Shown here: positions 1 to 5,959 of the stretch, piece by piece
Position numbering within the stretch: position 1 is the stretch's first letter
Layout of the letters: the number at the start of each line of letters is the position of its first letter
Assembly: GCA_012513235.1 (NCBI GenBank)
Contig: JAAZCO010000144.1
Location: forward strand, 1-8,104
Direction of reading: 5' to 3'
Length of the DNA stretch: 8,104 bases
DNA from: Gammaproteobacteria bacterium
GTDB lineage: Bacteria > Pseudomonadota > Gammaproteobacteria > Pseudomonadales > Pseudomonadaceae
Made by a program: the position numbers and the translations under genes
Notes under the pieces: generated by a model
The model's database searches: none
Seen by the model: the letters and a program-made list of their open reading frames with translations, nothing else
What the model was told of the DNA's origin: nothing

Positions 1-306
1 ATGCTAACTGTACTGCAAATTGATTTCCCGTTTGACGGCCCATTTGGTCAGGATATGCACCAAGCTATGCAGCCACTCGCTGAGTCGATTATCCAAGAGC
101 CTGGATTGCTGTGGAAAATCTGGACCGAAAACGTCGAAACACAAGAAGCCGGTGGCATCTACTTATTTAGTAATGCGCCAGCAGCACAAGCCTACTTAGA
201 GATGCACAGCGCACGTTTAAGCGCCAGTGGTGTTACTGGCATTCGTGCTAAATTATTTGACGTAAACCGCCCTCTTAGCGAAATTTGTAAAGGTCCGATC
301 CAATGA
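1..306 (+). CDS. ydhR: YdhR-family monooxygenase-like protein
   Basis: This 101-residue protein matches E. coli YdhR in length and along its whole sequence as I recall it. Shared stretches include the GPFG turn (residues 13-16), the PLAESI..QEPG..WK.WTE block (25-43), EAGGIYLF (49-56) and FDVN.PLS near the end. The family folds as a small dimeric alpha/beta barrel of the antibiotic-biosynthesis-monooxygenase type. It is predicted to be cytoplasmic, and its natural substrate is not established. The ATG lies on the first base of the window, so its ribosome binding site and promoter cannot be seen, but the agreement in length argues that the gene is complete. Its TGA stop overlaps the ATG of the next gene in an ATGA junction (303-306), which implies one transcript and translational coupling. 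The family call is secure; the enzymatic role is family-level only. Confidence 0.9.
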   Translation: MLTVLQIDFPFDGPFGQDMHQAMQPLAESIIQEPGLLWKIWTENVETQEAGGIYLFSNAPAAQAYLEMHSARLSASGVTGIRAKLFDVNRPLSEICKGPIQ

Positions 307-656
307 CAACCAGTAAGCTCGATAAAATTCTAGCCCAAGCGCAGAAAGAAAATGAAAGCGGCTACCGACAAAAAGCTTTAAGAATGTACCCACACTTTTG
401 TGGTCGTTGCAGTCGTGAGTTTAGCGGTAAGGGTCTGAGTGAGTTAACCGTGCACCACCGTGACCATAATCACGACAACAACCCATCCGACGGCTCCAAC
501 TGGGAACTGCTGTGCTTGTATTGTCACGATAATGAGCACCAGCGCCAAGTGGATCTGCACTATCAAAAAGAAGAGCGCGCCGGGCAAAAAGGTCCGCAGC
601 AAACCTTTAAAGGCTTAGCAGGTCTTGCAGATCTTCTGAAGAAAAACGACAGCTAA
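303..656 (+). CDS. yajD: YajD-family HNH nuclease-like protein
   Basis: This 117-residue protein is close in length to E. coli YajD. It has an HNH/zinc-finger layout: a CGRC pair (C33, C36), the catalytic-type segment HHRDHNHDNN (51-60), an asparagine in GSNWELLC (N66), a second pair C71..C74, and the closing H75 and H79. Two CxxC pairs holding a structural zinc around a beta-beta-alpha-metal active site are typical of HNH endonucleases. A basic, glutamine-rich tail follows from about residue 80. The biological substrate of YajD proteins is unknown to me, so nuclease activity is inferred from the motif. The start is set by the ATGA overlap with ydhR and by an AAAGG ribosome binding site at 289-293 inside ydhR. 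The gene is followed by a hairpin (664-703) before the convergent ycgN gene. Confidence 0.88.
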   Translation: MTTSKLDKILAQAQKENESGYRQKALRMYPHFCGRCSREFSGKGLSELTVHHRDHNHDNNPSDGSNWELLCLYCHDNEHQRQVDLHYQKEERAGQKGPQQTFKGLAGLADLLKKNDS

Positions 657-663
657 CAGGCTG

Positions 664-703
664 TGCTCCATGCTACTTTCTCATTAAGAAGCAGCGTGGA
701 GCA
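664..703. terminator. Imperfect hairpin between convergent genes
   Basis: The arms TGCTCCA (664-670) and TGGAGCA (697-703) pair perfectly. Pairing continues inward for about nine more positions with one A/C mismatch and G-U wobbles at its ends, leaving a loop of about eight bases. It sits eight bases after the yajD stop and before the end of the opposing ycgN gene. No clear U tract follows on either strand, so a classical intrinsic terminator is not certain; it may act as a 3' end-stabilising hairpin or a factor-dependent end. Confidence 0.5.
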
Positions 704-727
704 TGGTACTCACCCGTACAGTCAAAC

Positions 728-1177
728 TTAACCCGATCTGAAAATCAGATGCTTTTCCCAATCCTCATCGGCAACATCCACTTCGCTGACCATACGCCCG
801 AGTCGTGAAATGCTTTCGGTATGCACGGCATCTGTATTGCCACAGACTAGATGATGCCAAACAAACAAATCTTTACCTTCACTGACCAAGCGATAGGCGC
901 AGGTGGTGGGCAGCCATTTAAAGGACTCAGCCTGATCAGCAGTCAATTGAATGCAGTCAGCCACATAGCGTTTACGATCCGGATAATTGCTGCAACGCGC
1001 TGTATCTAAATCCAACAATTTACAAGCTATATTGGTGTAATACACTGCACCATCGTCTTCATCTTCAAGCTTTTGCAAACAGCATAAACCACAACCATCA
1101 CAGAGTGATTCCCACTCTTCCTGATCTAATTCAGCTAAGGTTTTACGTTTCCAAAAGGGTTCAACAATTGCGGCCAT
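728..1177 (-). CDS. ycgN: YcgN/UPF0260 cysteine-cluster protein
   Basis: This 149-residue protein, against about 150 in E. coli YcgN, carries the family's signature cysteine cluster. A CDGCGLCC block lies at residues 26-33, followed by C52, C62, C75, C93 and C112. The N-terminal PFWKRKTLAEL segment and the W.P..CAYR..EG..L..WH.L segment (88-110) are also characteristic. The wider cysteine-cluster group (YkgJ-like) is thought to bind zinc or an iron-sulfur cluster, but I know of no proven reaction for YcgN. It has no signal peptide or membrane segment and is presumably cytoplasmic. The ATG at 1177 (minus strand) follows a purine-rich AGAGCAGAGA stretch that serves as a weak ribosome binding site. 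It lies 46 bases downstream of the small exported-protein gene on the same strand, so the two may be co-transcribed. Confidence 0.9.
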   Translation of the reverse strand: MAAIVEPFWKRKTLAELDQEEWESLCDGCGLCCLQKLEDEDDGAVYYTNIACKLLDLDTARCSNYPDRKRYVADCIQLTADQAESFKWLPTTCAYRLVSEGKDLFVWHHLVCGNTDAVHTESISRLGRMVSEVDVADEDWEKHLIFRSG

Positions 1178-1193
1178 TCTCTGCTCTACCTAG

Positions 1194-1212
1194 GCCAAGC
1201 ACTATACTTGGC
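1194..1212. repeat. Short hairpin upstream of ycgN
   Basis: A perfect 6-bp inverted repeat, GCCAAG (1194-1199) and CTTGGC (1207-1212), encloses a 7-base loop in the 46-base gap between the small exported-protein gene and ycgN. On the minus strand it lies just upstream of the ycgN ribosome-binding region. It could influence ycgN translation or mRNA processing, or it could be chance. There is no U tract, so I do not call it a terminator. Confidence 0.35.
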
Positions 1213-1223
1213 GGATATAATAA

Positions 1224-1538
1224 TTAATCTTGCTTGCACTCAACTTTAACGCGCATTTTAATCACTGTAGTGCTAAAACGCGCAGTCAAATGTGCAGTTT
1301 CACCTGCCGCCAAACGGGCTTTACGTGTACGCGGGCTCTCTGGCCCATTGCGAAAACGCACTGTACAGACAGCAGCCTGCTGACCATAGTTATGTAATGA
1401 GACTGAGGCGCTATTATTACCTAAATCAGCAGTAGTCACGGTGATTTCAGCACCATTAAGTTGCTGTTCAACTTCAAATGCAAAGGCAAAAGCAGCCACT
1501 GGACACAGCAGCGCTAACATCACTAGATATTTTCTCAT
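1224..1538 (-). CDS. Small exported protein of unknown function
   Basis: I do not recognise a characterised family for this 104-residue protein. Residues 1-20 form a clear Sec signal peptide: a positive MRK start, a hydrophobic core (YLVMLALLCPVAAF), and AFA cleavage boxes ending at A18 or A20. The mature part is about 85 residues with alternating hydrophobic and polar stretches that suggest an all-beta fold. It contains just two cysteines (C58 and C101), which could form a periplasmic disulfide, and a basic C-terminal half. I chose the ATG at 1538 over an upstream in-frame start at 1604 because it opens directly into the signal peptide and has an AGAAG purine stretch just before it. The longer reading would place 22 charged residues ahead of the signal. 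It lies upstream of ycgN on the same strand and may form an operon with it. I recall similar small Pseudomonas proteins near ycgN carrying unreliable names. Confidence 0.75.
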   Translation of the reverse strand: MRKYLVMLALLCPVAAFAFAFEVEQQLNGAEITVTTADLGNNSASVSLHNYGQQAAVCTVRFRNGPESPRTRKARLAAGETAHLTARFSTTVIKMRVKVECKQD

Positions 1539-1627
1539 ACGTTCTTCTCGCAGCAGTCTAGCAATGCAGTGTAACGCATCAATCAATACAAACCGCCCAC
1601 GCAATTAGAAAAGTGTGGAAAAAATGC

Positions 1628-1656
1628 TTTATTTGCCAGTAACAGCCCTCTATCAT
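1628..1656 (+). promoter_or_regulatory. Candidate promoter for the AGCS symporter
   Basis: A TATCAT -10-like hexamer (1651-1656, five of six matches) lies 17 bases after a poor TTTATT -35-like hexamer (1628-1633, three of six). It is in the divergent gap between the small exported-protein gene and the symporter, upstream of both possible symporter starts. The -35 is weak and the surroundings are AT-rich, so this is only a suggestion. Confidence 0.25.
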
Positions 1657-1751
1657 CCTGTACTTCTTTTGTTTTATTTGACCAGCAGTCCACCATCGCA
1701 GTGCAACACCTGCTGACTCCCATCTTAAATACAGTACAAATTAATCCTCTT

Positions 1752-3095
1752 ATGCAAATATTTAATAGCGCAGTAACGACCATCAATGACTGGGTCTGGG
1801 GCACACCCATGCTGGTTGCCATTTTGGGTAGCGGCTTATTTCTCATGCTGGCACTCAAATTCATGCCCATTCTTAATATCAAGCGCGGCTTTTTAGAGAT
1901 TTGGAACGGCCGCGAGAAAGGTGATGCGAGCATCGGTCAAATCAGCCCCTTTGCAGCACTAATGACCACGCTCGCGGCCACAGTAGGTACCGGCAATATC
2001 GCTGGAGTAGCGACCGCTATTGTTCTGGGTGGCCCAGGCGCTCTATTTTGGATGTGGTGTACCGCCCTAGTCGGTATGGCGACTAAATATTGCGAAGTGG
2101 TGCTGGCCGTGCACTTTCGCGAGAAGAACAGTAGCAAGCATTTTGTCGGCGGCCCCATGTATGCCATTAAAAATGGTTTAGGTCGTAAGTGGGCTTGGCT
2201 GGGTGCTTGCTTTGCTGTGTTTGGTGGTTTAGCCAGTTTTGGTATTGGTAATATGGTGCAGGTCAACAGCATGACCGCTGGGCTGGCGGTCTCTTTTGCT
2301 ATTCCGGCTTGGATCAGCGGGCTGTGCATTATGGTGCTGGTTGGGCTGGTTATTTTAGGCGGCATTCAACGCATTGGCGCAGTAGCACAAACTCTCGTAC
2401 CTTTTATGTGTGTGGCTTACGTGATCGCCACTACATTTATTTTAATCAGCCATTACCAAGCGATTCCTGCAGCATTTGCCTTGATTTTTGATTCAGCATT
2501 TAATGGCCATGCAGCTGTTGGTGGCTTTGCCGGCGCAGCGATGATTGCGGCAATACGCTTTGGTGTAGCGCGCGGAGTGTTCTCGAACGAAGCCGGCTTA
2601 GGTAGTGCGGGTATTGCTCAAGCGGCAGGCACCAGTGACGACCCTGTAGTGTCTGGTTTAATTGGCATGATGGGCACTTTTATTGACACATTAATAGTGT
2701 GCACCATGACCGGCTTAGCCATTATTTGCTCGGGTGTCTGGAGCAGTGGCTTAAGTGGTGCGGCCTTATCCTCTGCAGCTTTTGAGTCGGCGATGCCAGG
2801 CGTGGGTAACTATGTATTGACCACCGCTCTTGTGGTATTTGCCTTTACCACTATTTTGGGCTGGAGTTATTATGGCGAGCGTTGCTGGGAATTTTTATTA
2901 GGTCGGCGTGCCATTTTACCCTACCGCTTAATCTGGGTCGCGGTAGTACCCTTAGGGGCTATTACGCAACTGGATACTGTGTGGCTGCTCGCTGACACCT
3001 TAAATGGCCTCATGGCGCTGCCCAACTTGGTTTCTTTACTGATGCTCAGCCCTGTAGTGATTAAACTGACTCAAGCGCACTTTGCTCAACGCTAG
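1752..3095 (+). CDS. AGCS-family sodium:alanine/glycine symporter
   Basis: This very hydrophobic protein is 447 residues from this start, the usual family size, and should be an inner-membrane Na+-coupled importer of alanine, glycine or a related amino acid. Family hallmarks are visible: LKFMPILNIKRGF after the first membrane helix (35-47), TVGTGNIAGVATAI in the ion and substrate site (78-90), GGPGALFWMW (93-102), FVGGPMYAI (131-139) and GVARGVFSNEAGLGSA (271-286). About ten membrane segments can be read. The start is uncertain. ATG 1752 gives an N terminus like other family members (short amphipathic helix, then WGTP and the first helix). An in-frame GTG at 1701 would add 17 residues. Neither has a recognisable ribosome binding site. 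Substrate cannot be decided between alanine, glycine and similar amino acids. It is a single-gene unit whose stop overlaps that of convergent motY. Confidence 0.9.
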   Translation: MQIFNSAVTTINDWVWGTPMLVAILGSGLFLMLALKFMPILNIKRGFLEIWNGREKGDASIGQISPFAALMTTLAATVGTGNIAGVATAIVLGGPGALFWMWCTALVGMATKYCEVVLAVHFREKNSSKHFVGGPMYAIKNGLGRKWAWLGACFAVFGGLASFGIGNMVQVNSMTAGLAVSFAIPAWISGLCIMVLVGLVILGGIQRIGAVAQTLVPFMCVAYVIATTFILISHYQAIPAAFALIFDSAFNGHAAVGGFAGAAMIAAIRFGVARGVFSNEAGLGSAGIAQAAGTSDDPVVSGLIGMMGTFIDTLIVCTMTGLAIICSGVWSSGLSGAALSSAAFESAMPGVGNYVLTTALVVFAFTTILGWSYYGERCWEFLLGRRAILPYRLIWVAVVPLGAITQLDTVWLLADTLNGLMALPNLVSLLMLSPVVIKLTQAHFAQR

Positions 3096-3982
3096 TTGGC
3101 TGGTGTGTCATTCATCGCGCTGTAAGTGCCTTCGGGCACGCGCGACAACACAATATTCACTCGGCGATTGAGCGCGCGGTTAGCCGCAGTATTATTGGGT
3201 TTAAGTGGGTAACGCTCACCATGGAAGCGCACTACAACTTGTTCTTCAGGTATACCTTGATCCAAAAAATACTGCTTTACCGTCAGCGCACGCTGGCGAG
3301 AAATCTCACGATTACTTAAACGGTTGCCCCAACTATCAGAGTGACCATCAACTTCAATCTTATTGACTGTAGGATCTTCTTTTAAGTAATCCACAATGGC
3401 TTTTAAACGCCCTGTAGCCGACTCACTCAGCACCATATTGGTATCCACAAAAGCAATACGAGTTTGTTTAAGCTGATCAAAATTATAAGGTAGCAAACTG
3501 GCTGTGCACTCTAAGTAACGCTGATACGCATCCGAAAAGCGTGCTGGCATAATGCGTACTTCAAGGCGATCACCTTGATTGGTGCGGTGACGAATCAGCG
3601 GTCCACGCCCCTCAAGCAAACCGGTTAACAAACGCCCAGCTTGTAAGGGTGATGCATATAACGCATGACTGTTGGCCGGCACCAAGACAATCCCTAAATT
3701 AATATCGCCTTGGCCGGCACGCCAAGGTGCTGCGGCAGCTAATAACGTTGCTGAACCGCGACTGAGCCACGCTTCTTGTGCTTGCAGACGAAAAGTTGGA
3801 CCTTCACCGGCACGACGCACAAATTCACCTTGACCAAAGCCTTGTACAGGCTGCGCCAATCGGCACTCAAAGCGATCCCCTTCCACGCTCCACTCAACAT
3901 GCTCTAAGGGCGTTTGGAAGGTGATGGCTGAGGCAGGCAAAGCGAACAGGCTCGCCCATATCGAAAATACAGCTAAGCGCAT
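3092..3982 (-). CDS. motY: MotY, flagellar T-ring/stator-associated protein
   Basis: This 296-residue protein has a Sec signal peptide (residues 1-19, ending in ASA) and a MotY-type N-terminal domain (about 20-165). A C-terminal OmpA-like peptidoglycan-binding domain follows (about 170-282), with the core GHSDS.G....N..+S..RA from 213 to 232 and a closing NRALNRRVNIVLSR segment. In Vibrio and Pseudomonas, MotY sits in the periplasm as part of the T ring around the flagellar basal body and helps anchor stator units to the cell wall. The two mature cysteines (C40, C159) match the pair that forms a disulfide in Vibrio MotY. A GGAGAG ribosome binding site lies at 3987-3992, and a near-consensus FliA promoter lies 34 bases upstream of the start codon. 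It is divergent from pyrC, the same pairing I recall for PA3526/PA3527 in P. aeruginosa. A plain OmpA-family lipoprotein is excluded by the signal-peptide type and the N-terminal domain. Confidence 0.92.
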   Translation of the reverse strand: MRLAVFSIWASLFALPASAITFQTPLEHVEWSVEGDRFECRLAQPVQGFGQGEFVRRAGEGPTFRLQAQEAWLSRGSATLLAAAAPWRAGQGDINLGIVLVPANSHALYASPLQAGRLLTGLLEGRGPLIRHRTNQGDRLEVRIMPARFSDAYQRYLECTASLLPYNFDQLKQTRIAFVDTNMVLSESATGRLKAIVDYLKEDPTVNKIEVDGHSDSWGNRLSNREISRQRALTVKQYFLDQGIPEEQVVVRFHGERYPLKPNNTAANRALNRRVNIVLSRVPEGTYSAMNDTPAN

Positions 3983-4015
3983 TGCGCTCTCCAGTCACGA
4001 AAATACTTAATTAAG

Positions 4016-4042
4016 TTATCGGTCAGACTTAAGAAAACTTTA
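4016..4042 (-). promoter_or_regulatory. FliA (sigma-28) promoter of motY
   Basis: Read on the minus strand, the sequence is TAAA (4042-4039), exactly 15 bases, then ACCGATAA (4023-4016). The flagellar sigma-28 consensus is TAAA-N15-GCCGATAA, so 11 of 12 specified bases and the spacing match. The -10 element ends 33 bases before the motY ATG, allowing a short leader with the GGAGAG ribosome binding site. The match points away from pyrC, consistent with control of motY only. Confidence 0.85.
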
Positions 4043-4116
4043 AAGCAGATGCCCGCATCGCGCTTTTACGGTAGCATTCTACTTATTCAAGATAAATTGA
4101 CTGACTGGAAGCCTTC

Positions 4117-5163
4117 ATGATTGACCGTCTTACCTTGCTGCGACCCGACGATTGGCATATTCACTTGCGCGATGGCGCATTTTTGCCACACACTGTTGCG
4201 GATGCCGCACGCACCTTTGCTCGTGCGATTATTATGCCTAACCTGGTTCCGCCCGTACGCAATACTGCACAAGCCGATCAATACCGCGAACGTATTTTAA
4301 ATGCTCGTCCGGCACAGAGCAGTTTTGATCCTTTAATGGTGCTCTACCTCACGGATCACACTACAGCGCACGACATTCAAGAAGCTAAAGCCAGCGGCTT
4401 TGTGCACGCAGCAAAGCTGTATCCAGCGGGCGCCACCACCAACTCTGACTCTGGCGTGACTTCATTAGAAGCTATTTACCCAGCCCTCGAAGCTATGAGC
4501 GCTGTGGGTATGCCATTGTTGGTGCACGGTGAAATCACGCACAGTGACGTGGATATTTTTGATCGTGAAAAGCGCTTTATTGACGATCAGTTAGTCGGTT
4601 TAGTCCAGCGCTTCCCTGATTTAAAAGTCGTTTTAGAACACATCACTACTGCAGATGCGGCCCAGTTTGTCAGCGCAGCTAGCGATAAGGTTGCTGCGAC
4701 TATCACCGCGCATCACTTACTGTATAACCGCAACCATATGTTAGCTGGCGGTATTCGCCCGCACTTTTATTGCTTGCCGATTCTCAAGCGCAACACACAC
4801 CAAGAAGCGTTACTTGACGCAGCCACCAGCGGCTCAAGTAAGTTCTTTTTAGGTACCGACTCAGCACCCCACGCACAAAACGCCAAAGAAATTGCCTGTG
4901 GTTGTGCCGGTTGCTACACCGCTTACGCGGCCATTGAGTTATATGCTGAAGCCTTTGAGCAACGCAATGCGCTGGATAAACTCGAAGCCTTTGCCAGCCA
5001 CTTCGGTGCAGACTTCTACGGCTTACCACGCAACCAAGACAGCATCACCTTAGTGCGTGAGCCTTGGACTGTGCCGGATTCCTTTGAGTACGCTGAGCAA
5101 AAACTGGTGCCACTGCGCGCTGGCGAAACCTTAAACTGGCGTGTATTAGGAGCTCAAGCATGA
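4117..5163 (+). CDS. pyrC: Dihydroorotase PyrC
   Basis: This 348-residue protein is the same length as E. coli PyrC. It catalyses the reversible cyclisation of N-carbamoyl-aspartate to dihydroorotate, step three of de novo pyrimidine synthesis, in the cytoplasm. All binuclear-zinc ligands can be placed: H14 and H16 in DWHIHLRD, the lysine to be carboxylated K100 in HAAKLYPAGATTNS, H138 in LLVHGE, H176 in VLEHITT, and D249 in FLGTDSAPH. R18 and N42 (MPNL) fit the substrate-binding positions. The ATG at 4117 is supported by a GGAAG ribosome binding site (4107-4111) and by the N-terminal match. No PurR-like operator or pyrimidine-sensing leader was seen upstream. Its TGA overlaps the rnt ATG (5160-5163), so rnt is translationally coupled to it. 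Confidence 0.97.
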   Translation: MIDRLTLLRPDDWHIHLRDGAFLPHTVADAARTFARAIIMPNLVPPVRNTAQADQYRERILNARPAQSSFDPLMVLYLTDHTTAHDIQEAKASGFVHAAKLYPAGATTNSDSGVTSLEAIYPALEAMSAVGMPLLVHGEITHSDVDIFDREKRFIDDQLVGLVQRFPDLKVVLEHITTADAAQFVSAASDKVAATITAHHLLYNRNHMLAGGIRPHFYCLPILKRNTHQEALLDAATSGSSKFFLGTDSAPHAQNAKEIACGCAGCYTAYAAIELYAEAFEQRNALDKLEAFASHFGADFYGLPRNQDSITLVREPWTVPDSFEYAEQKLVPLRAGETLNWRVLGAQA

Positions 5164-5864
5164 GCAACGATATCCCAGATTACGAGTTCGAAGAGTACAT
5201 CAACAAAGAAAGCAACAACGCTCACGACAAGCACAGCGGTGGTTTAAAATCAGCCATGGCGCGCCGCTTCCGTGGCTATTTGCCCGTAGTTATTGATGTG
5301 GAAACAGGCGGTTTTAATTGCGCTACCGATGCGTTATTAGAAATCGCTGCAGTGATTCCAGCGATGGACGACGACGGTTTGCTCTACGCCGAGCACACCT
5401 TGTTTTTCCGCGTCAAGCCGTTTGAAGGCGCTAACATTGAACAAGCTGCGCTGGACTTTACCGGCATCAAGCTTGACCACCCATTGCGCATGGCCGTCAC
5501 TGAAGATCACGCCCTAGGTGAGATTTTCAAAAGCGTACGCAAATCGCTGAAAGCCGCAGGTTGCAAGCGCGCCATTTTAGTCGGCCATAACAGCCATTTT
5601 GATTTGGGTTTTCTTAATGCGGCAGTGGAGCGCTGTGGCATTAAGCGCAACCCCTTCCACCCCTTCTCGAGCTTTGATACTGCAACCCTGGGCGGCCTTG
5701 CTTATGGCCAAACCGTTTTAGCTAAAGCCTGTGAAGCAGCTGATATCAGTTTTGATAGCCGTGAAGCACATAACGCACGTTACGATACTGAAAAAACGGC
5801 TGAACTGTTTTGCGGCATCGTCAACCGCTGGAAAGAAATGGGTGGTTGGGACGATTTCGAATAA
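5160..5864 (+). CDS. rnt: Ribonuclease T
   Basis: This 234-residue DEDDh 3'-5' exoribonuclease trims the CCA end during tRNA turnover and matures 5S, 23S and other small stable RNAs. The catalytic set is complete: D46 and E48 in VVIDVETGGFN, D148 in GHNSHFDLGF, H204 and D209 in AHNARYDTE. These are offset by a constant 23 residues from E. coli RNase T (D23, E25, D125, H181, D186). The C terminus ends in the familiar IVNRWKEMGGW. The extra 23 N-terminal residues are acidic and polar (EFEEYINKESNN...). This start is supported by an AGGAG ribosome binding site (5148-5152) seven bases upstream inside pyrC, and by the ATGA overlap. A shorter start at M33 would give a core-sized enzyme. The gene ends before a strong terminator. 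Confidence 0.96.
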   Translation: MSNDIPDYEFEEYINKESNNAHDKHSGGLKSAMARRFRGYLPVVIDVETGGFNCATDALLEIAAVIPAMDDDGLLYAEHTLFFRVKPFEGANIEQAALDFTGIKLDHPLRMAVTEDHALGEIFKSVRKSLKAAGCKRAILVGHNSHFDLGFLNAAVERCGIKRNPFHPFSSFDTATLGGLAYGQTVLAKACEAADISFDSREAHNARYDTEKTAELFCGIVNRWKEMGGWDDFE

Positions 5865-5891
5865 GCTTCGAAACTTTTAACTGCGCCAACC

Positions 5892-5936
5892 AAAAACGGG
5901 CGCTCGGCCATTGATCACTGCCGAGCGCCCGTTTTT
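5892..5936. terminator. Bidirectional intrinsic terminator (rnt / ppsR)
   Basis: A perfect 17-bp inverted repeat has arms at 5892-5908 and 5920-5936 and an 11-base loop. Each arm has a GC-rich core (CGGGCGCTCGGC and its complement) flanked by five A on the left and five T on the right. Transcripts from either side therefore end in a strong hairpin with a U run. It lies between the ends of rnt (+) and ppsR (-), serving both. Confidence 0.93.
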
Positions 5937-5959
5937 ATTCACTCCAACAGCCTATGCGT

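Noticed and set aside
1479..1538. Lipoprotein signal in the small exported protein (LALLC)
   Set aside because: The residue before the cysteine is leucine, not glycine, alanine or serine, and clear AFA cleavage sites follow, so a standard Sec signal fits better.
1583..1933. Minus-strand open frame of 116 codons over the symporter start
   Set aside because: It lies antisense to the strongly conserved symporter, has no recognisable family, and its protein has the look of a reversed membrane gene.
1937..2365. Minus-strand open frame of 142 codons within the symporter
   Set aside because: It is fully antisense to conserved transport motifs; the proline-rich, low-complexity product is typical of a shadow frame.
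4043..4116. PurR-like operator or pyrimidine-sensing leader before pyrC
   Set aside because: No match to the purine operator palindrome and no leader hairpin or U-rich attenuator was visible.
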